64,000 bases of DNA, taken from the NCBI GenBank assembly GCA_036873135.1, contig JAPTYO010000007.1, positions 59,878,383-59,942,382 on the forward strand, given 5' to 3'. Source of the DNA: Clarkia xantiana subsp. parviflora (Eukaryota > Streptophyta > Magnoliopsida > Myrtales > Onagraceae). The position numbers were made by a program, and so were the translations under genes. Below are positions 11,849 through 23,290 of the stretch, in pieces. Positions within the stretch are counted from its first letter, which is position 1. Each line of letters opens with the position of its first letter. The notes under the pieces were generated by a model, which saw only the letters and a list, made by a program, of their open reading frames with translations, was not told the DNA's origin and ran no database searches.

Positions 11849-11853
11849 CAATC

Positions 11854-12883
11854 TGATAGACATACGCTCAATTTAGACCCATTTTCATTCAGATTGTATT
11901 ATTTTAATTACCCCGTGAATGATTGTATATTGAAATTTTGACCCGAGCATGTCACCCGCCGAAAAATGGTCTGAACGAGGAAAAAACGGCCGCCGTATGC
12001 TTTGCCGGGTCCGATCTTTCCCTAAAGGGCGAGATCGGACCCAGCTGGTCCGATCCCAAACATCCGGGGTCAGACTTCTCGTTCGACCCTGAAGGTCCCG
12101 ACATCCCTCCGTCACGCGATACCCCCGCCCAAGGGGTATGCGCAACGTCCAGAACGCTATTTTCCAAACCGTCCCTCGTGACGACCCGACCATCACTTTG
12201 CCCGTTCAACACTTAGAAAATATCATGAACCTTCTCCATGCTTGCTAAGGGTTTAATCCCTTTATAACTTGTTAACCGTGCTCATTTAGGAGTTAGCGGT
12301 GTCATTAACCGCCTTAATCTCCTTTGAGCCTATATATAGAACTCCACTCCTATTCATTTACTAAGTTGTTACACTTGTATGATTTGAGCTCTCCCTTCTC
12401 TCTAATTTCTCTCTCTAAATACTGTACTAATTTAGGCATCGGAGAGGGTTCATCGAGTACCACCCCCCCCCTCTGTGGTCTCGATGTTGCCCCTTTTGCA
12501 GGTGTTAGGGGGAGCGCGCACAGACAGTATACGAACGACAGGATGTATGAACAAATACATGTACCGACAGTCAGAAACTTAGCCATTTTAAGGACTTGCA
12601 AACCTCCGACAGTCAGAAAGTTAGCCATTTTAAGGGCTTGCAAGCCTCCGACAATCCGACACTTAGCCATTTTAAGGGCTTGCAAACCTCCGACAGTCAG
12701 ACACTTAGCCATTTTAAGGGCTCGCAAACCTCCGACAGTCCGACATTCAGACACTTAGCCATTTTAAGGGCTTGCGAATGTCCGACACCCGCGAGCTCAG
12801 ACAACCCGTCAGCATAACTACACAACACTTCAAGTACCCGACGACTTCCGAGTCAACGACCCGCGAAGAGTCAGGATCTAACA
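11854..12883 (+). repeat. 5' LTR of element N
   Basis: 1030 bp, TGATAGACATACGC...GGATCTAACA. U3 holds hairpins: GGTCCGATCT pairs with AGATCGGACC (about 12008-12041), and GATCGGAC with GTCCGATC (12033-12055). The TATA box TATATATAG is at about 12331-12339. The leader motif GGCATCGGAGAGGG is followed by a C-tract hairpin with arms CATCGAG (12451-12457) and CTCGATG (12480-12486), then CCTTTTGCAGG. A 42-bp tandem repeat fills the 3' part. It differs from the 3' LTR at roughly one base in ten, so the insertion is not recent. Confidence 0.92.
12560..12790. repeat. 42-bp tandem repeat inside the N LTR
   Basis: About five copies of a 42-bp unit containing CACTTAGCCATTTTAAGGGC followed by short TCCGACAGT blocks. 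The same unit is in the 3' LTR (about 18740-18970), and a related, more degraded form is in the F LTRs (23868-23960 and 51290-51400). Confidence 0.85.
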
Positions 12884-12885
12884 CT

Positions 12886-12910
12886 TGGCGCCGTTTGTGG
12901 GCTTCAAACA
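12886..12910 (+). other. Primer binding site of element N
   Basis: TGGCGCCGTTTGTGGGCTTC lies 2 bp after the LTR end. It looks like the complement of a tRNA 3' end (CCA, acceptor stem, T arm), as in Tat/Ogre-type elements. The exact tRNA is not determined. Confidence 0.75.
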
Positions 12911-13719
12911 AAACGCCATGAAAAGCAAACCATGAGCATTAAAAAACAATACTTCACCACCCGTTTTTAGCCTCCATGCCAACTCTCACATCAAGAGGGG
13001 GAGGCAAAGAAACACAAGAACTAACATCCTACCTAAATGTTGAAAGAAGCTAAATCAAGAGTTGACACTCGTCAAGAAGGCATAACCAAGGAAGAAAACT
13101 TGAAGACACATGAAATATGAAGAACGAAAATCGCTCCCACCCAAAAGCAAAAGCTTCCCTCCCAACTCCAAGAGATACATCCGACAAGGGTATGGCTCAA
13201 ACCATGGCTATGATTGAAGCAAACAAGCATGCTATTTTCATTGTTCATTGTTCAAGAGTAAGTGCTGTAAAGGGAACCCATCGCACCTATGTAAGCAGAC
13301 ATATTCAAGAAAACACAAGAGTAGGGAGCCTCAAGCATGAGGGGTACTAAATCAAGGGAACAAACAAGGGGTCTTCAACGGCAAAATATGAAAGACAGTG
13401 TGACCACCGAGCAACTTGGGGGGCACCAAATGAACAAGTTCTTGGTACTCAACATAAATATAGAAGTGGATTATAAGCAAAAGGTAACAAGAACACGCGA
13501 TACTACTCCTATAAAAGTCACAGAAGAAGGAAACAACCTCAACGCCCTGTACGGACTCGCCCTAAGTCGACATCATATAAGAATCACCCTCGAAAGGTGA
13601 TCTCCCACACTCAGGAAAAGATAGGTAACATGCAATATCACAAGAAGAAAACTAAAGTAAAGATTCAGACGTACCAAGGACGCATCCTGCCTAGAAAATA
13701 CTATCAGGTAAAAGTCACA
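12911..13719. other. Non-coding leader of element N
   Basis: No coding signature. The stretch 13330-13600 is similar to 26080-26350 in element F (the CAACTTGGGGGGCACC and AAACAACCTCAAC neighbourhoods), so the two non-coding elements share an internal module in addition to LTR parts. Confidence 0.6.
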
Positions 13720-13724
13720 TTTTT

Positions 13725-14295
13725 TGCCCTCTAGGAGCCAATCCTGCGAACGGTTTTCGATGCCCCCAAGAGCATATCTTGAGAGTAGTTTATACTGCGA
13801 CCACATTTTGTGCCCTTTAGGAGCCAATCCTGCGAACAGTTTTTGACGCCCCCAAGAGCATATCTTGAAAGTAGTTTTATACTGCGACCCCATTATGTGC
13901 CCTCCAAGAGCCAATCTTGCGAATATTTTTCGACGCCCCCAAGAGCGTATCTTGAAAGCAGTTCATACACTGCAAATACACCTTGCGCCTTCCTGGATCC
14001 TATCCTGCGATCTGTGCCTTCCAGGAGCCTATCCTGCGATCTGTGCCTTCTAGGAGCCTATCCTGCGATATGTGCCTTCCAGGAGCCTATCTTGCGAACA
14101 GTTGTCGACGTCCACAAGAGCGTATCTTGAAAGAAGTTCATACACTGCGATCACATTCTGTGCCATCCAGGAGCCTATCATGCGAATAGCTTTTAACACC
14201 CCCAAGAGCGTATCTTGAGAGTAGTTATAAACTGCAACAACACTCTATGCCATCCGGGAGCCAATCTCGCGAACATTTTTAGACATCCCCAAGAA
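13725..14295. repeat. Minisatellite with AGGAGCCTATCC and CCCCCAAGAGCGTATCTTG units
   Basis: Units of about 85 bp alternate a block around GAGCCAATCCTGCGAAC with a block around CCCCCAAGAGCGTATCTTG. In 13990-14095 a 29-bp sub-unit (TGTGCCTTCCAGGAGCCTATC) is amplified about four times. The second block is the same minisatellite found in element E at 61790-62490, in the same orientation relative to the element. Confidence 0.85.
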
Positions 14296-14845
14296 CGTAT
14301 CCTAAGAAGGCCTTCTTTTATACAAGTAAACAAGTAATGTCACATGAGAAATGCAAGTATGTTTATGATGACAGTGCAGGCATGACAAAAAATTAAGTGG
14401 AGTAATGAAAGGACACTTCGACAAAAGAGAAAAAACACGACAATAGGCAAGCAAATCACAAGTCAGACAAACCGACCTATTAAGAAGAATTTCATTACAA
14501 GTCGCCCAAGACAACCTCTGACAAACTTTACCGTCTTGCATGTCGCCCTTGCATGACCCCTGCTTGCATCTGACCCGAACATCATCAGGCACTACTTTCG
14601 ATAAGAATCGCCCTTGAACATTGTAACGCACAACTCATGAAGGGGACATCCCAAAAGCATAAAGGATACAACATCCGACAAGATGAGACACGGGGACAAA
14701 ACCCAACAAACATAGCCTAAACGAAAGGCAACCATAGCAACGAAGGTATGAAACACTACTCATGATATCAAAACATAATGTTAAAACATTCATGACAGGT
14801 TTGCCAATAAGTACGGAAGGCAAAAGCACAACTCCATACAACGCG
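14296..14845. other. Unassigned interior of element N
   Basis: About 550 bp between two arrays. I see no coding pattern, no recognised motif and no repeat beyond short internal similarities. Confidence 0.5.
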
Positions 14846-15125
14846 AAGTGGCTATCATGTCCAGACATTGTGAAGTGGCTATCATGTCCACACATTGCAA
14901 AGTGGCTATCATGTCCACACATTGTGAAATGGCTATCATGTCCACATATTGCGAAATGGATATCATATCCACACATTGCAAAGTGGCTATCATGTCCACA
15001 CATTGCGAAGTGGCTATCATGTCCACACACTGCGAAGTGGCTATCAGGTCCACACATCAAGAAGTGGCTATCATGTCCACACATCACGAAACGGCTATCA
15101 AGTACATACATTACGAAGATGTTAA
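14845..15125. repeat. 27-bp minisatellite AAGTGGCTATCATGTCCACA
   Basis: About ten copies of a 27-bp unit. Because 27 is a multiple of three and the unit lacks stops in several frames, open frames appear on both strands; they are not genes. A shorter version of the same array is in element F at 37374-37490. Confidence 0.9.
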
Positions 15126-17990
15126 TACGACCACAAATCTAAAGAGTCTACATCTACCCTTAAATGGGGATACAAGACAAAGGGAAAATCAATACCCTTT
15201 ATATACTCAACAAAGGTCTGCACTTATATTTCAACATTCCTGAATGATACAAGGTAGGAAACGTCCTCATTTTGAAGACAACCTCTCTATTCTGCGAAAT
15301 CAACCATACAACGGAGAATCATGGCAAGCACTTTCAGGGGCATATAAATAAATGATCCCCACAATAATCACAACTCGGATACTAGTAGAGGCTAATCCGA
15401 GAGCAGTCTCCACCAAACTTTCAAGCAAAAATCTGCTATCTTAGTTGGAATCACGGCAAAAGAAAGGAATCTCAATAAAAAGGCGATGATTACACTCATC
15501 ACCAAAAGGAAGAATTTCAACAAAAGTGTTAACGACCTCATGGGTATGCCAAACGAGGTACCTTCAAAGTTGTCGCCAAGCCTACATGAAGTTGAAATAG
15601 ACAAGATATAAGAAAACGCCAGCAAACAATGATAGACAAAAAGAGCAACAACAAATCATAACAACCTCCAAGCCAACTTGGGGACACCTGCTCCGGAAAC
15701 AAGAAGACAAGTTCAAAATATCGACATAAGAATATGGTCGAACGCAACAAACCATAATGATACAACACCAAAGCAATCAAGTGTCTCATAAGAATGAAGA
15801 TAGACTCTGGAAAGAGATTGATCCCTAGAGGGGGGGGAGAGAACCCCCGAGGAGGATCAACACAACAAGGAAAGCAAGGAATCAATCTCATTCCCCATGA
15901 CCTAGAAAGGAACGACGAACGACTCAAAGATCACAAACGAATAACAAGGCACCTCAACTCACTTAAAATCAAAAGAGTTGGAGTCGCGTGAAGAAAACTC
16001 TCCTACGGCCCTCCGCTAAAAAGGATGGGACAACCTGAGAAAGAAACGTGATCACATGCCCTTTCGCATGGATCGACTTTCAACTGCAACGTACACCCGA
16101 CCAAAGGTGATATCAGTCAGCCTCGGGACTCGCAACAGGTTGAACAAACACTTTCCAAACTGAGCCACCACAAGGGGTACTTTCTTTCTGATCGGAAGAA
16201 ATCATGCTTCTCTCTCCAATCAAGAAGTGGACACGCACTCATGTTCATCCCCTTACGTAAGTCAATCGAGAGACATACGCAAGGCATGCCAACTACAAGA
16301 GCAGCGCAGTGTACACACGCATTGACACATCAACATGGGGTTTAATCCCTCACTTTCAGAAGTAAAGTATAACCGCTATGGACAATGCAGTGCACGCGCC
16401 TCGACATTTCAGCACGACGAGTAACAACTCACTTTCCGAAGTTAAGTATGACAGGCACAGCACAACACACGTGCGCATCAACGTACCGACATGAGGCACA
16501 ACACCTCACGTCTAGAGTTCAAGTATGCTCGTCACAAAGACAACCATGCGTGAATAAGCTATAGGTGTAGCCAACACTAAGAACAACGCCATGCACTCAA
16601 GACAATGAGCAGACCCACCACGATGGCCGACATGATACATGCAAGTCATAAAACGACAGTCGGCAAAAAGACTAACACCCCGCATCTGAAATGCAAACAC
16701 GCCCACTACGGGGGCAACTCCATGCATAGGCAACTCTACACATGTAGGTCATAAAGTGCGACCGACACCAAGGTCGACTCCTTCTCATAGAAATACAGGG
16801 CATGCCTACTAAGGGGGTAGCCTCGACGCCGAGTTATGAAAGAGAAGCTGCCGGCCGAAAGATTCCATGATCAAAATGCAAGGTGGAGCAGTGCTCTAAC
16901 ACATCCAAGGGGAGGTACAACCCTCAACATGTGTTGGTAGACCCCTTTCGCATAAAGGGCAAGAAGAAAGTTTGTAAGTATTTTCACACCCGTGTATATA
17001 TAAACTGAATTTCAGGGCAAGGATTCAAGAATCATGCACACGTTCCAACAAATGAAGGGAAATGTCACACATGTCCAAGATCTGATGCTTAAAGTGCTCG
17101 CACTACCATATGATAGGCAAAACGTTGTGCCCCGTCAAGCCACGGAGTTCACACTCTTGGATAAAAAGGGAGTCTATACTTTCACCCTTACACTTATGTT
17201 CGTATTTATGATTTACATCCATGAATGCGTCAATGCCTCTATCCATACTTATGGTTACAACAGGTTTATGCTTGCATTTTTGCACCCATGATCACAACAC
17301 GTTTGCACTCGCATCCATATCCATGCTTTTGCCTATCTGCATGTTAGTGCACATCTTTTCACGTTCACATGTGTTCAACACTTAGACATTTATAATAGCC
17401 ATGTCTTCATGCTTACGTCCCTGTACACACTCAATACACTCATATACATGTATATGACTGCATTACGTTGGTAACCCCGACGCTCGTACACGCATGCACT
17501 TAACGCTCGCGCATTCATGCCTACGATTGTGACACGTTTACATCTGATCCTGCACTTGTGCTTTTACTCGCATGTATTCTAGTACAATGCATCCATGTCC
17601 ATAATATGTCATTTTTACACACATGCTCATTTATTGTCTATCCCATACTTAAAAATTTTCCACACATGATTAGAATATTTTCCATATATAAAATCACTTC
17701 ATATGTGCATGCCGACATGAATCAAATTCTCATTTATCTATTATCATGATTCTGTCATTCACCTTTCCTAACTCGTTTTTTTAGACAAAGAGATAGGAAA
17801 ACATGATTTTCGACATACCCGCATTTTTAGGATACTTTTCTGAATATATACACGTCTGCACTAATGTCTATATTTTCCTTGTCCCGAGAAACAGGATAAA
17901 GTGCGGCGGTACGCTTACAGACATACGATGATTTCGACAAGAGGTAAAATCACGGGTTTGAATTGAGCGTGTTATCCTATCGTAAAATAG
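15126..17990. other. Unassigned interior of element N up to the PPT hairpin
   Basis: No conserved domain on either strand. Open stretches such as 15538-15927 on the minus strand have no recognisable family and no counterpart in other elements. From about 17280 to 17750 the sequence becomes low-complexity and rich in CAT, ACATG and TGCAT words. The same style of sequence precedes the 3' LTR in elements F (38250-38980) and C (49300-49620). Confidence 0.5.
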
Positions 17991-18031
17991 AGTAAATCAA
18001 GGGTTAAGTCATTGGTTGACTCGGGGGCATG
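17990..18031 (+). other. PPT-proximal inverted repeat and polypurine tract of N
   Basis: GAGTAAATCAA (17990-18000) and TTGACTC (18016-18022) are a partly degraded inverted repeat. CTCGGGGGCATG follows immediately and abuts the 3' LTR. Polypurine tracts prime plus-strand DNA synthesis. Confidence 0.75.
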
Positions 18032-19083
18032 TGATAGATATACGCTCAATTTAGACCCGTTATCATTCGAATTGTATTATTTTAATTACCCCGTGAATGA
18101 TTGTAAATCGAAACTTTGACCCGAGCACGTCACTCGCTGAAAAATGGTCCGAACGAGGAAAAAAACGCCTGCCAGGATGCTTTGTCGGGTCCGATTTCTC
18201 CCAAGAGAGAGATCGGACCTAGCTGGTCCGATCCCAAACCTCCGGGGTCGGACTTCTTGTCCAACCCCGAATGTCCCGACGTCCCTCCGTCACGCGATAC
18301 CCCCGCCCAAGCGCTGGCGCGACGTCCGGAACGCTATTTTCCAGACAGTCCCTAGTGACGATCCGACCATCACTTTGTCCGTCCAACACTTAGAAAATAT
18401 CATGAACCTCCTCCATACTTTCCAAGGGCTTAATCCATTTATTACTTGTTAACTATGCTCGTTTAGGAGTTAACGATGTCATTAACCGCCTTAATCTCCT
18501 TTAAGCCTATATATAGAACTCCACTCCTATTCATTTACTAAGTTGATACACTTGTATGATTTGAGCTCTCCCTTCTCTCTACTTTCTCTCTTTAAATACT
18601 GTACTAATTTAGGCATCAGAGAGTGTTCATCGAGTACCCCCCCCCCCCTCTGTGGTCTCGATGTTTCCCTTTTGCAGGTGTCAGGGGGAGCGCGCACGGA
18701 CTGTATACGAATGACGGGATTTATGAACAACTACATGTACCGACAGTCAGACACTTAGCCGTTTTAAGGGCTTGTAAACATCCGACAGTCAAACACTTAG
18801 CCATTTTAAGGGTTTGCAAGCCTCCAACAGTCCGACAATCAGACACTTAGTCATTTTAAGGGCTTGCAAACCTCCAACAGTCCGACAGTCAGACACTTAG
18901 CCATTTTAAGGGCTTGCAAACCTCTGAGAGTCCGACATTCAGTCACTTAGCCATTTTAAGGGCTTGCAAATGTCCGGAACTCCGACAACCGCGTGCTCAG
19001 ATAACCCGTCAGCATAACTACACAACACTTCAAGGACCCGACAACTTTCGAGTCAACGACTCGCGAAGAGTCAGGATCTAACA
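18032..19083 (+). repeat. 3' LTR of element N
   Basis: 1052 bp, TGATAGATATACGC...GGATCTAACA, with a TATA box at about 18507-18515, a C-tract hairpin at about 18628-18668 and the 42-bp tandem repeat near its end. Same architecture as the 5' LTR. The duplication CAATC follows at 19084-19088. Confidence 0.92.
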
Positions 19084-19088
19084 CAATC

Positions 19089-20440
19089 CAAGCATTTTAC
19101 ATGCTTTTCGAATATCTACCTGCGTAGTGGTTTAGTTAATGGGTCCGCAACCATGTTATCAGTGGACAAGTATTCCAAAGTGATTATATTGTCTTCTACC
19201 ATATATTTAGCATAAAAATATTTCACATCAATGTGTTTGGTCCTAATATGGTACTTCGGATTCTTTACTGCCGCAATGGCTGCCTGACTGTCAGAGAACA
19301 CCTTAACAGGTTTACTCCCGACATCACCATCAAGCAGCGCAGTAAGAAGCCTTTTCAGCCAGACCGCTTCCTGTGCGTTCTTGGAGAGGGCTACGAATTC
19401 CGATTCCATCGTGGACAGCGTGACACATGTTTGCTTCTTGCTCGTCCATGAAATGGCGGCATTAGCAAGGAGAAAAAATCCTCCTGTGGTGGACTAACGA
19501 TCATTCGGATCGCCACCATGGTCGGCGTCGCTGTAACCGGTCAATTCTAACTTCCCGCCCTCATAGCACAGTGAGTAGTCGGCACTACCTTTCAGATAAC
19601 GAATAATTTGTTTTACAGCCTTTAAATATTGATAGCCAGGATCTGATTGGAAACGTGCTACTAAGCCCACGGCGTAACAGATATCTGGACGGGTGCTTTG
19701 CATGGCGTACATCAAACTACCGACCATGCTTAAATACTCCGCACCCTTCATCTGTTCTCGCTCTGGCGGGTTCTTGGGGCCGACACGTTTTGACAGTGCG
19801 CACCCAAACACCACCGGCGTATCCACGGGTTTGGAATCCTGTAATCTTAACCTTTTCAACAATGTGTTGATATAGGCTTCTTGAGACAGACATAATTTCC
19901 GGGTAGCCCGATCTCTAGCAATTTTAATGCCTAAGATGTACCTGGCTTCTCCCATGTCTTTCATCTAAAATACAGATGCCAACAATGACTTTGACTTGTT
20001 CAAAAAAACTCACGTCGTTTGCGGCAATGAGTATGTCGTCCACGTATAAGGTTAAGATGACATACTTAGACCCGGAGGTCTTATAATACACGCACAGATC
20101 CTCGTAAAGATTCACGAATCCGTTTCCTACGATTTCCTCGTAGAATCTGCGGTACCATTGTCGAGACGACTGTTTAAGACCGTAGATGGACCTTTGGAGC
20201 TTACAAAATTTACGTTCGTTACCAGGAGTAATGAAACCCTCTGGTTGCTCCATGTAGATCTCTTCTTCCAGGTTTCCGTGGAAGAATGCGGTCTTAACAT
20301 CCATTTGGTGCAACTCGAGGTCGAGACTTGCGACCAAGGCCAAAATGGCCCGTACTGTGGTATAACGCACAGTAGGTGAGTATGTTTCGTCAAAGTCCAC
20401 TCCGTGAAGTTGGACCTTTCCATCAGCAGTGAGTTTCAAT
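19089..20440 (-). pseudogene. pol: Copia d reverse transcriptase and RNase H
   Basis: On the minus strand FDETYSPTVR (RT entry), KTAFFHGNLEEEIYMEQPEGF-type motif and the catalytic YVDDILIAAND are visible, so the polymerase core is present. A frameshift lies near 19960, where GIKIARDR and the LSQEAYIN motif resume. RNase H motifs follow: GYSDADHGG, STTGG after an in-frame stop near 19494-19500, MESEFVALSK, FSDSQAAIAAVKNP, KHIDV, then ADPLTKPLRR with a premature stop at 19113-19115. Element N sits in the last few codons. The enzyme family copies element RNA into DNA; this copy is inactive. Confidence 0.88.
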
Positions 20441-21054
20441 TTAAGAACCTACTTTGCTCCTATGGCCCTGCGATCAGTAGGTAAATCAACCAATGACCGT
20501 ACCGAATTAGCTTTCATTGAGGAAATCTCTTCCTCCATAGCATTCCTCCATTCCTTAGCTTGAGGTCCTTCCAACGATTATTGAACCGTCACCGGTTCGT
20601 CAACAGATGTTAGAGTGAGGATATTACCCCTCTCGATGGGTTACTTCTTAGGAGAAGTTCGATGCCTTTGACTACGTCTAGGCTCATTGATCCCATCTTG
20701 ACTCTGAACATTACTCCCACTCGGAACAATGCTTTTTATCGGAGCATCACTCCCATTGGGAACAAGGGCAGTGCTAGAACCTTCACCTACAACCTTCATC
20801 GAACGACCTCTTGGTCTCGGGATTCTGCCTCCAAGATGAATTCCTTGATCACTAGGACCTGGAACCTAGTTGGTTGGATCACTCCTACTGGAAACAATGG
20901 GTAGTATAGGTGGTTGTGGTATTGGTCCGGCTTCATGATTATCAGGTTCAACTTGATTTATTTCCACGGCAACAACGATTTGTGTGGTAGGGTTTGGTCC
21001 TCCTACTGGATTTACTATGAAAATGTTTCCATTGTCATTAACCATGTCATTCAC
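20441..21054 (-). pseudogene. Copia d region between integrase and RT
   Basis: Low-conservation linker of the copia polyprotein. Short readable segments in the same frame as integrase (20866-21054) are proline-, serine- and asparagine-rich. Near 20500-20640 a typical lead-in to RT is readable (PKK, then EWRNAMEEEI, then the RRAIGAKWV equivalent with a stop replacing W). Stops at 21055, about 20640 and about 20450. Confidence 0.7.
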
Positions 21055-22101
21055 CTAAGTTTCCGGTTCAAATATCCCACTCGAAGTAAGTGGGACCTGA
21101 TCATCATTGTTATCCTGCTCTAGTTCAATCAACACTTCATCTGTTTTAATCTCACATAGCGTCGGAAATTCGTCCTCAAGGAAAGTTACGTTTCTGGACT
21201 CATATTCGATCACGCCACCATTTTCTTGAGATGACACAAATACGTAACCCTTAGAGTTCTCTGAATACATTATAAAGATGCTCTTTTGTCCTCTGGGTCC
21301 TAACTTGCCGAAACGGCTGTCAGTTTTATGTGTATAGGCTGCGCAACCCCAAGGTCGCAATCTGGTGAGATCCAACTCTCGACCATGCCACGGTTCATAT
21401 GGCGCTGTGTCTACTGCCTTAGTTGGGACAAGGTTTACTACATGAGTGGCAGTCAATAACGCATCACTCCAATAGGAGATTGGTAATTGTGCCTGCGACA
21501 TCATGGTTCTGACCGTGTCTAGAAGTGTTCAATTACGACGTTCAGCCACACCATTCTGCTGTGGTGTGTTGGGGATTGTCGGTTGATGGGCTATCCATCT
21601 TTCTTTGTACAACTTATCAAACTCATTAGAGAGATATTCTCCCCCTCTATCAATGCGTAAGGTTTTCAACTTTCGCTCATGTTCATTATCTACGAGGTTT
21701 AGAAAAATTCTAAACCAATCTATTGCCTCAGATTTACGAGTAATCAAATGAGTAAACCCATAACGGGTGAAGTCGTCGATGAAAGTTACGAAGTATCGTT
21801 TTCCGTTCGAGGCGATTACACTCATTGGTCCACAGATGTCGGAGTGAATCCGCTGCAATGGATACTTGGCTCGTTGAGCTTCTCCTAATGGTTTGCAAGT
21901 GGACTTTCCCGCTAGAAAATCTTGGCAAGTGTGTTTAATCACATTGCTGGTACCAGACAAAAGCTCTCTTCGGGCTAATGAATGGACCCTATCATAGCTT
22001 ATATGTCCCAGCCTCGTATACCATCCGGCCGCGTCAGTTTCTGCTTCCCTGGAGGATAATGCATACATTCTATTCAAATTTATACATCCAATCAAATCCA
22101 T
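21055..22101 (-). pseudogene. pol: Copia d GAG-pre-integrase and integrase
   Basis: The 22101-21529 part begins with the GAG-pre-integrase zinc-binding region (GWYTRLGHISYDRVHSL), then the integrase core: HSDICGPM with the first catalytic Asp, DDFTRYGF, RIDRGGEYLSNEF with the second Asp, and TPQQNGVAERRN with the Glu. A CGA-to-TGA change at about 21529-21531 makes one stop directly after ERRN. The same frame continues as 21504-21055 with the conserved SYWSDALLTATHVVNLVP and PWGCAAYTH. Integrase inserts the DNA copy. One stop separates two otherwise readable halves. Confidence 0.9.
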
Positions 22102-23290
22102 GATAAAGAGACCATATGAGGAAAAGCATGCCTATAAAATACATTGCCTTTATTTATTCGAACAAAGTTTATCTCAAATGATAAAATGTAATTATTATTC
22201 AAAAGAGTAGAAATAGAAACAACATTTCTACGGATTCTTGGAGCAAAAAGGACATTTTCAAGTAGGATGGTCCTGCCATCATTCATAGACAACTTGCAGT
22301 TCTCTACTCCTATGACTTCAACTTGTGAGTTATCGCCAATGTAAATCCTCTTAGAATCCTTTGGCAATCTTCTAAAGTTGGCGAACAGTCCTTTGTCGTT
22401 TGCTATGTGGTCCGTCGCACCCGAGTCAAGAATCCAAGAAGGATTTGAGTCAGTTAACAAGGCAGTGGAGGAAACTAAAGCTTCCATTACATAACCAACG
22501 CCGCTTACCTTTTCAGGATGCAATTTTCTGGACCCTGCTCTTTCGCCTATTCGGCGTGGACTAGAGTTCCCGCGTACTATCTCTGATTTTACTCGAAGAT
22601 TGCCTGGTTTAGGCCTTGTCAACATTTTACCGTCAACAACCTGTTGTTTATTTCCTTTGTTCATCCTCTTTCTCTTCCCTTGCCCAGCACGCCCCGGTAT
22701 TGGTTTCAGTCGAGCTTGTTCCATCTCGATGAATTTCAGGACTGATGCAAGATCCAGCACGGAACCACTGGCAGTCAGTAAAGCTTTGGCTGCTCTCCAA
22801 GACTTTGGGAAAATCCCGATGATGGCTTGAATTTTATCCCATTCACCAACCTGACCTTCCTCTTCCAGTGGTTTCAGCATTCCAAGGAGGTCGTATACCT
22901 TTTCAAGCACACTCTTGCAGTAGCTGTTTAAGCTTTCTTCCATTGTTGGTATTAGTGGGTGAAAGATTGTTGCCATGCCATTTCCATATTTCAGGAAGAG
23001 AGCATCCCAGATGTCCTTTGTAATAGGAACATCCTTATACATGTCATGGAAATCCCGAGACATCTCAGACAGAAATACCTCCTTAGCTCTTTTATCATCT
23101 TGCTCCCGTTGGAAATGGGCAAATGCTAGGTCTTTGGTTAGACCAGCATCTGGGCAGCTCATGTTTATGAATATGAGTTACAAGGCCATGATCCTCCAAT
23201 AGCGCATTGACGTGCTTGCTCCACGAGTCGTAGTTCGTCTCAATCAAAAGCTCATTAGAACAAGATGCTGCCCTCTATGCTGTTTTTCGT
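22092..23290 (-). pseudogene. gag: Copia d gag and protease
   Basis: The 23162-22092 reading frame covers the copia gag (UBN2-like: FLSEMSRDFHDMY, DIWDALFLKYG) and the aspartic protease motif WILDSGATDHIAND, followed by the protease-to-integrase junction (NVVSISTLLNNNY). The gag start lies further upstream in another frame (about 23280-23170: ELLIETNYDSWSKHV, LLEDHGLVTHI), so one frameshift occurs near 23165. A second frameshift separates this frame from integrase near 22100. I see no CCHC zinc knuckle where one is usual; the segment is simply Lys/Arg-rich (KRKRMNKGNKQQ). Confidence 0.85.

Larger units (their letters stand above)
11854..19083 (+). mobile_element. Element N: complete non-coding LTR retrotransposon
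   Basis: A full-length 7.2-kb element with LTRs 11854-12883 and 18032-19083, flanked by the duplication CAATC. The primer site TGGCGCCGTTTGTGGG begins at 12886 and the polypurine tract CTCGGGGGCATG precedes the 3' LTR. The 5.1-kb interior contains no gag, protease, RT, RNase H or integrase trace in any frame; it consists of minisatellites and low-complexity DNA. It must have moved with proteins supplied by a relative. It shares LTR start, PPT and a minisatellite with element E, so an E-like element is the plausible helper. This is a LARD-type non-autonomous element. Confidence 0.92.

Noticed and set aside
14845..15125. Regularly spaced repeats that could suggest a CRISPR array
   Set aside because: Head-to-tail minisatellite with no unique spacers, in a plant retrotransposon.
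15538..15927. Hydrophobic 129-codon minus-strand frame with possible membrane segments
   Set aside because: No conserved motif and no counterpart in related elements; A/T-rich DNA read on the minus strand gives Leu/Phe-rich chance frames.
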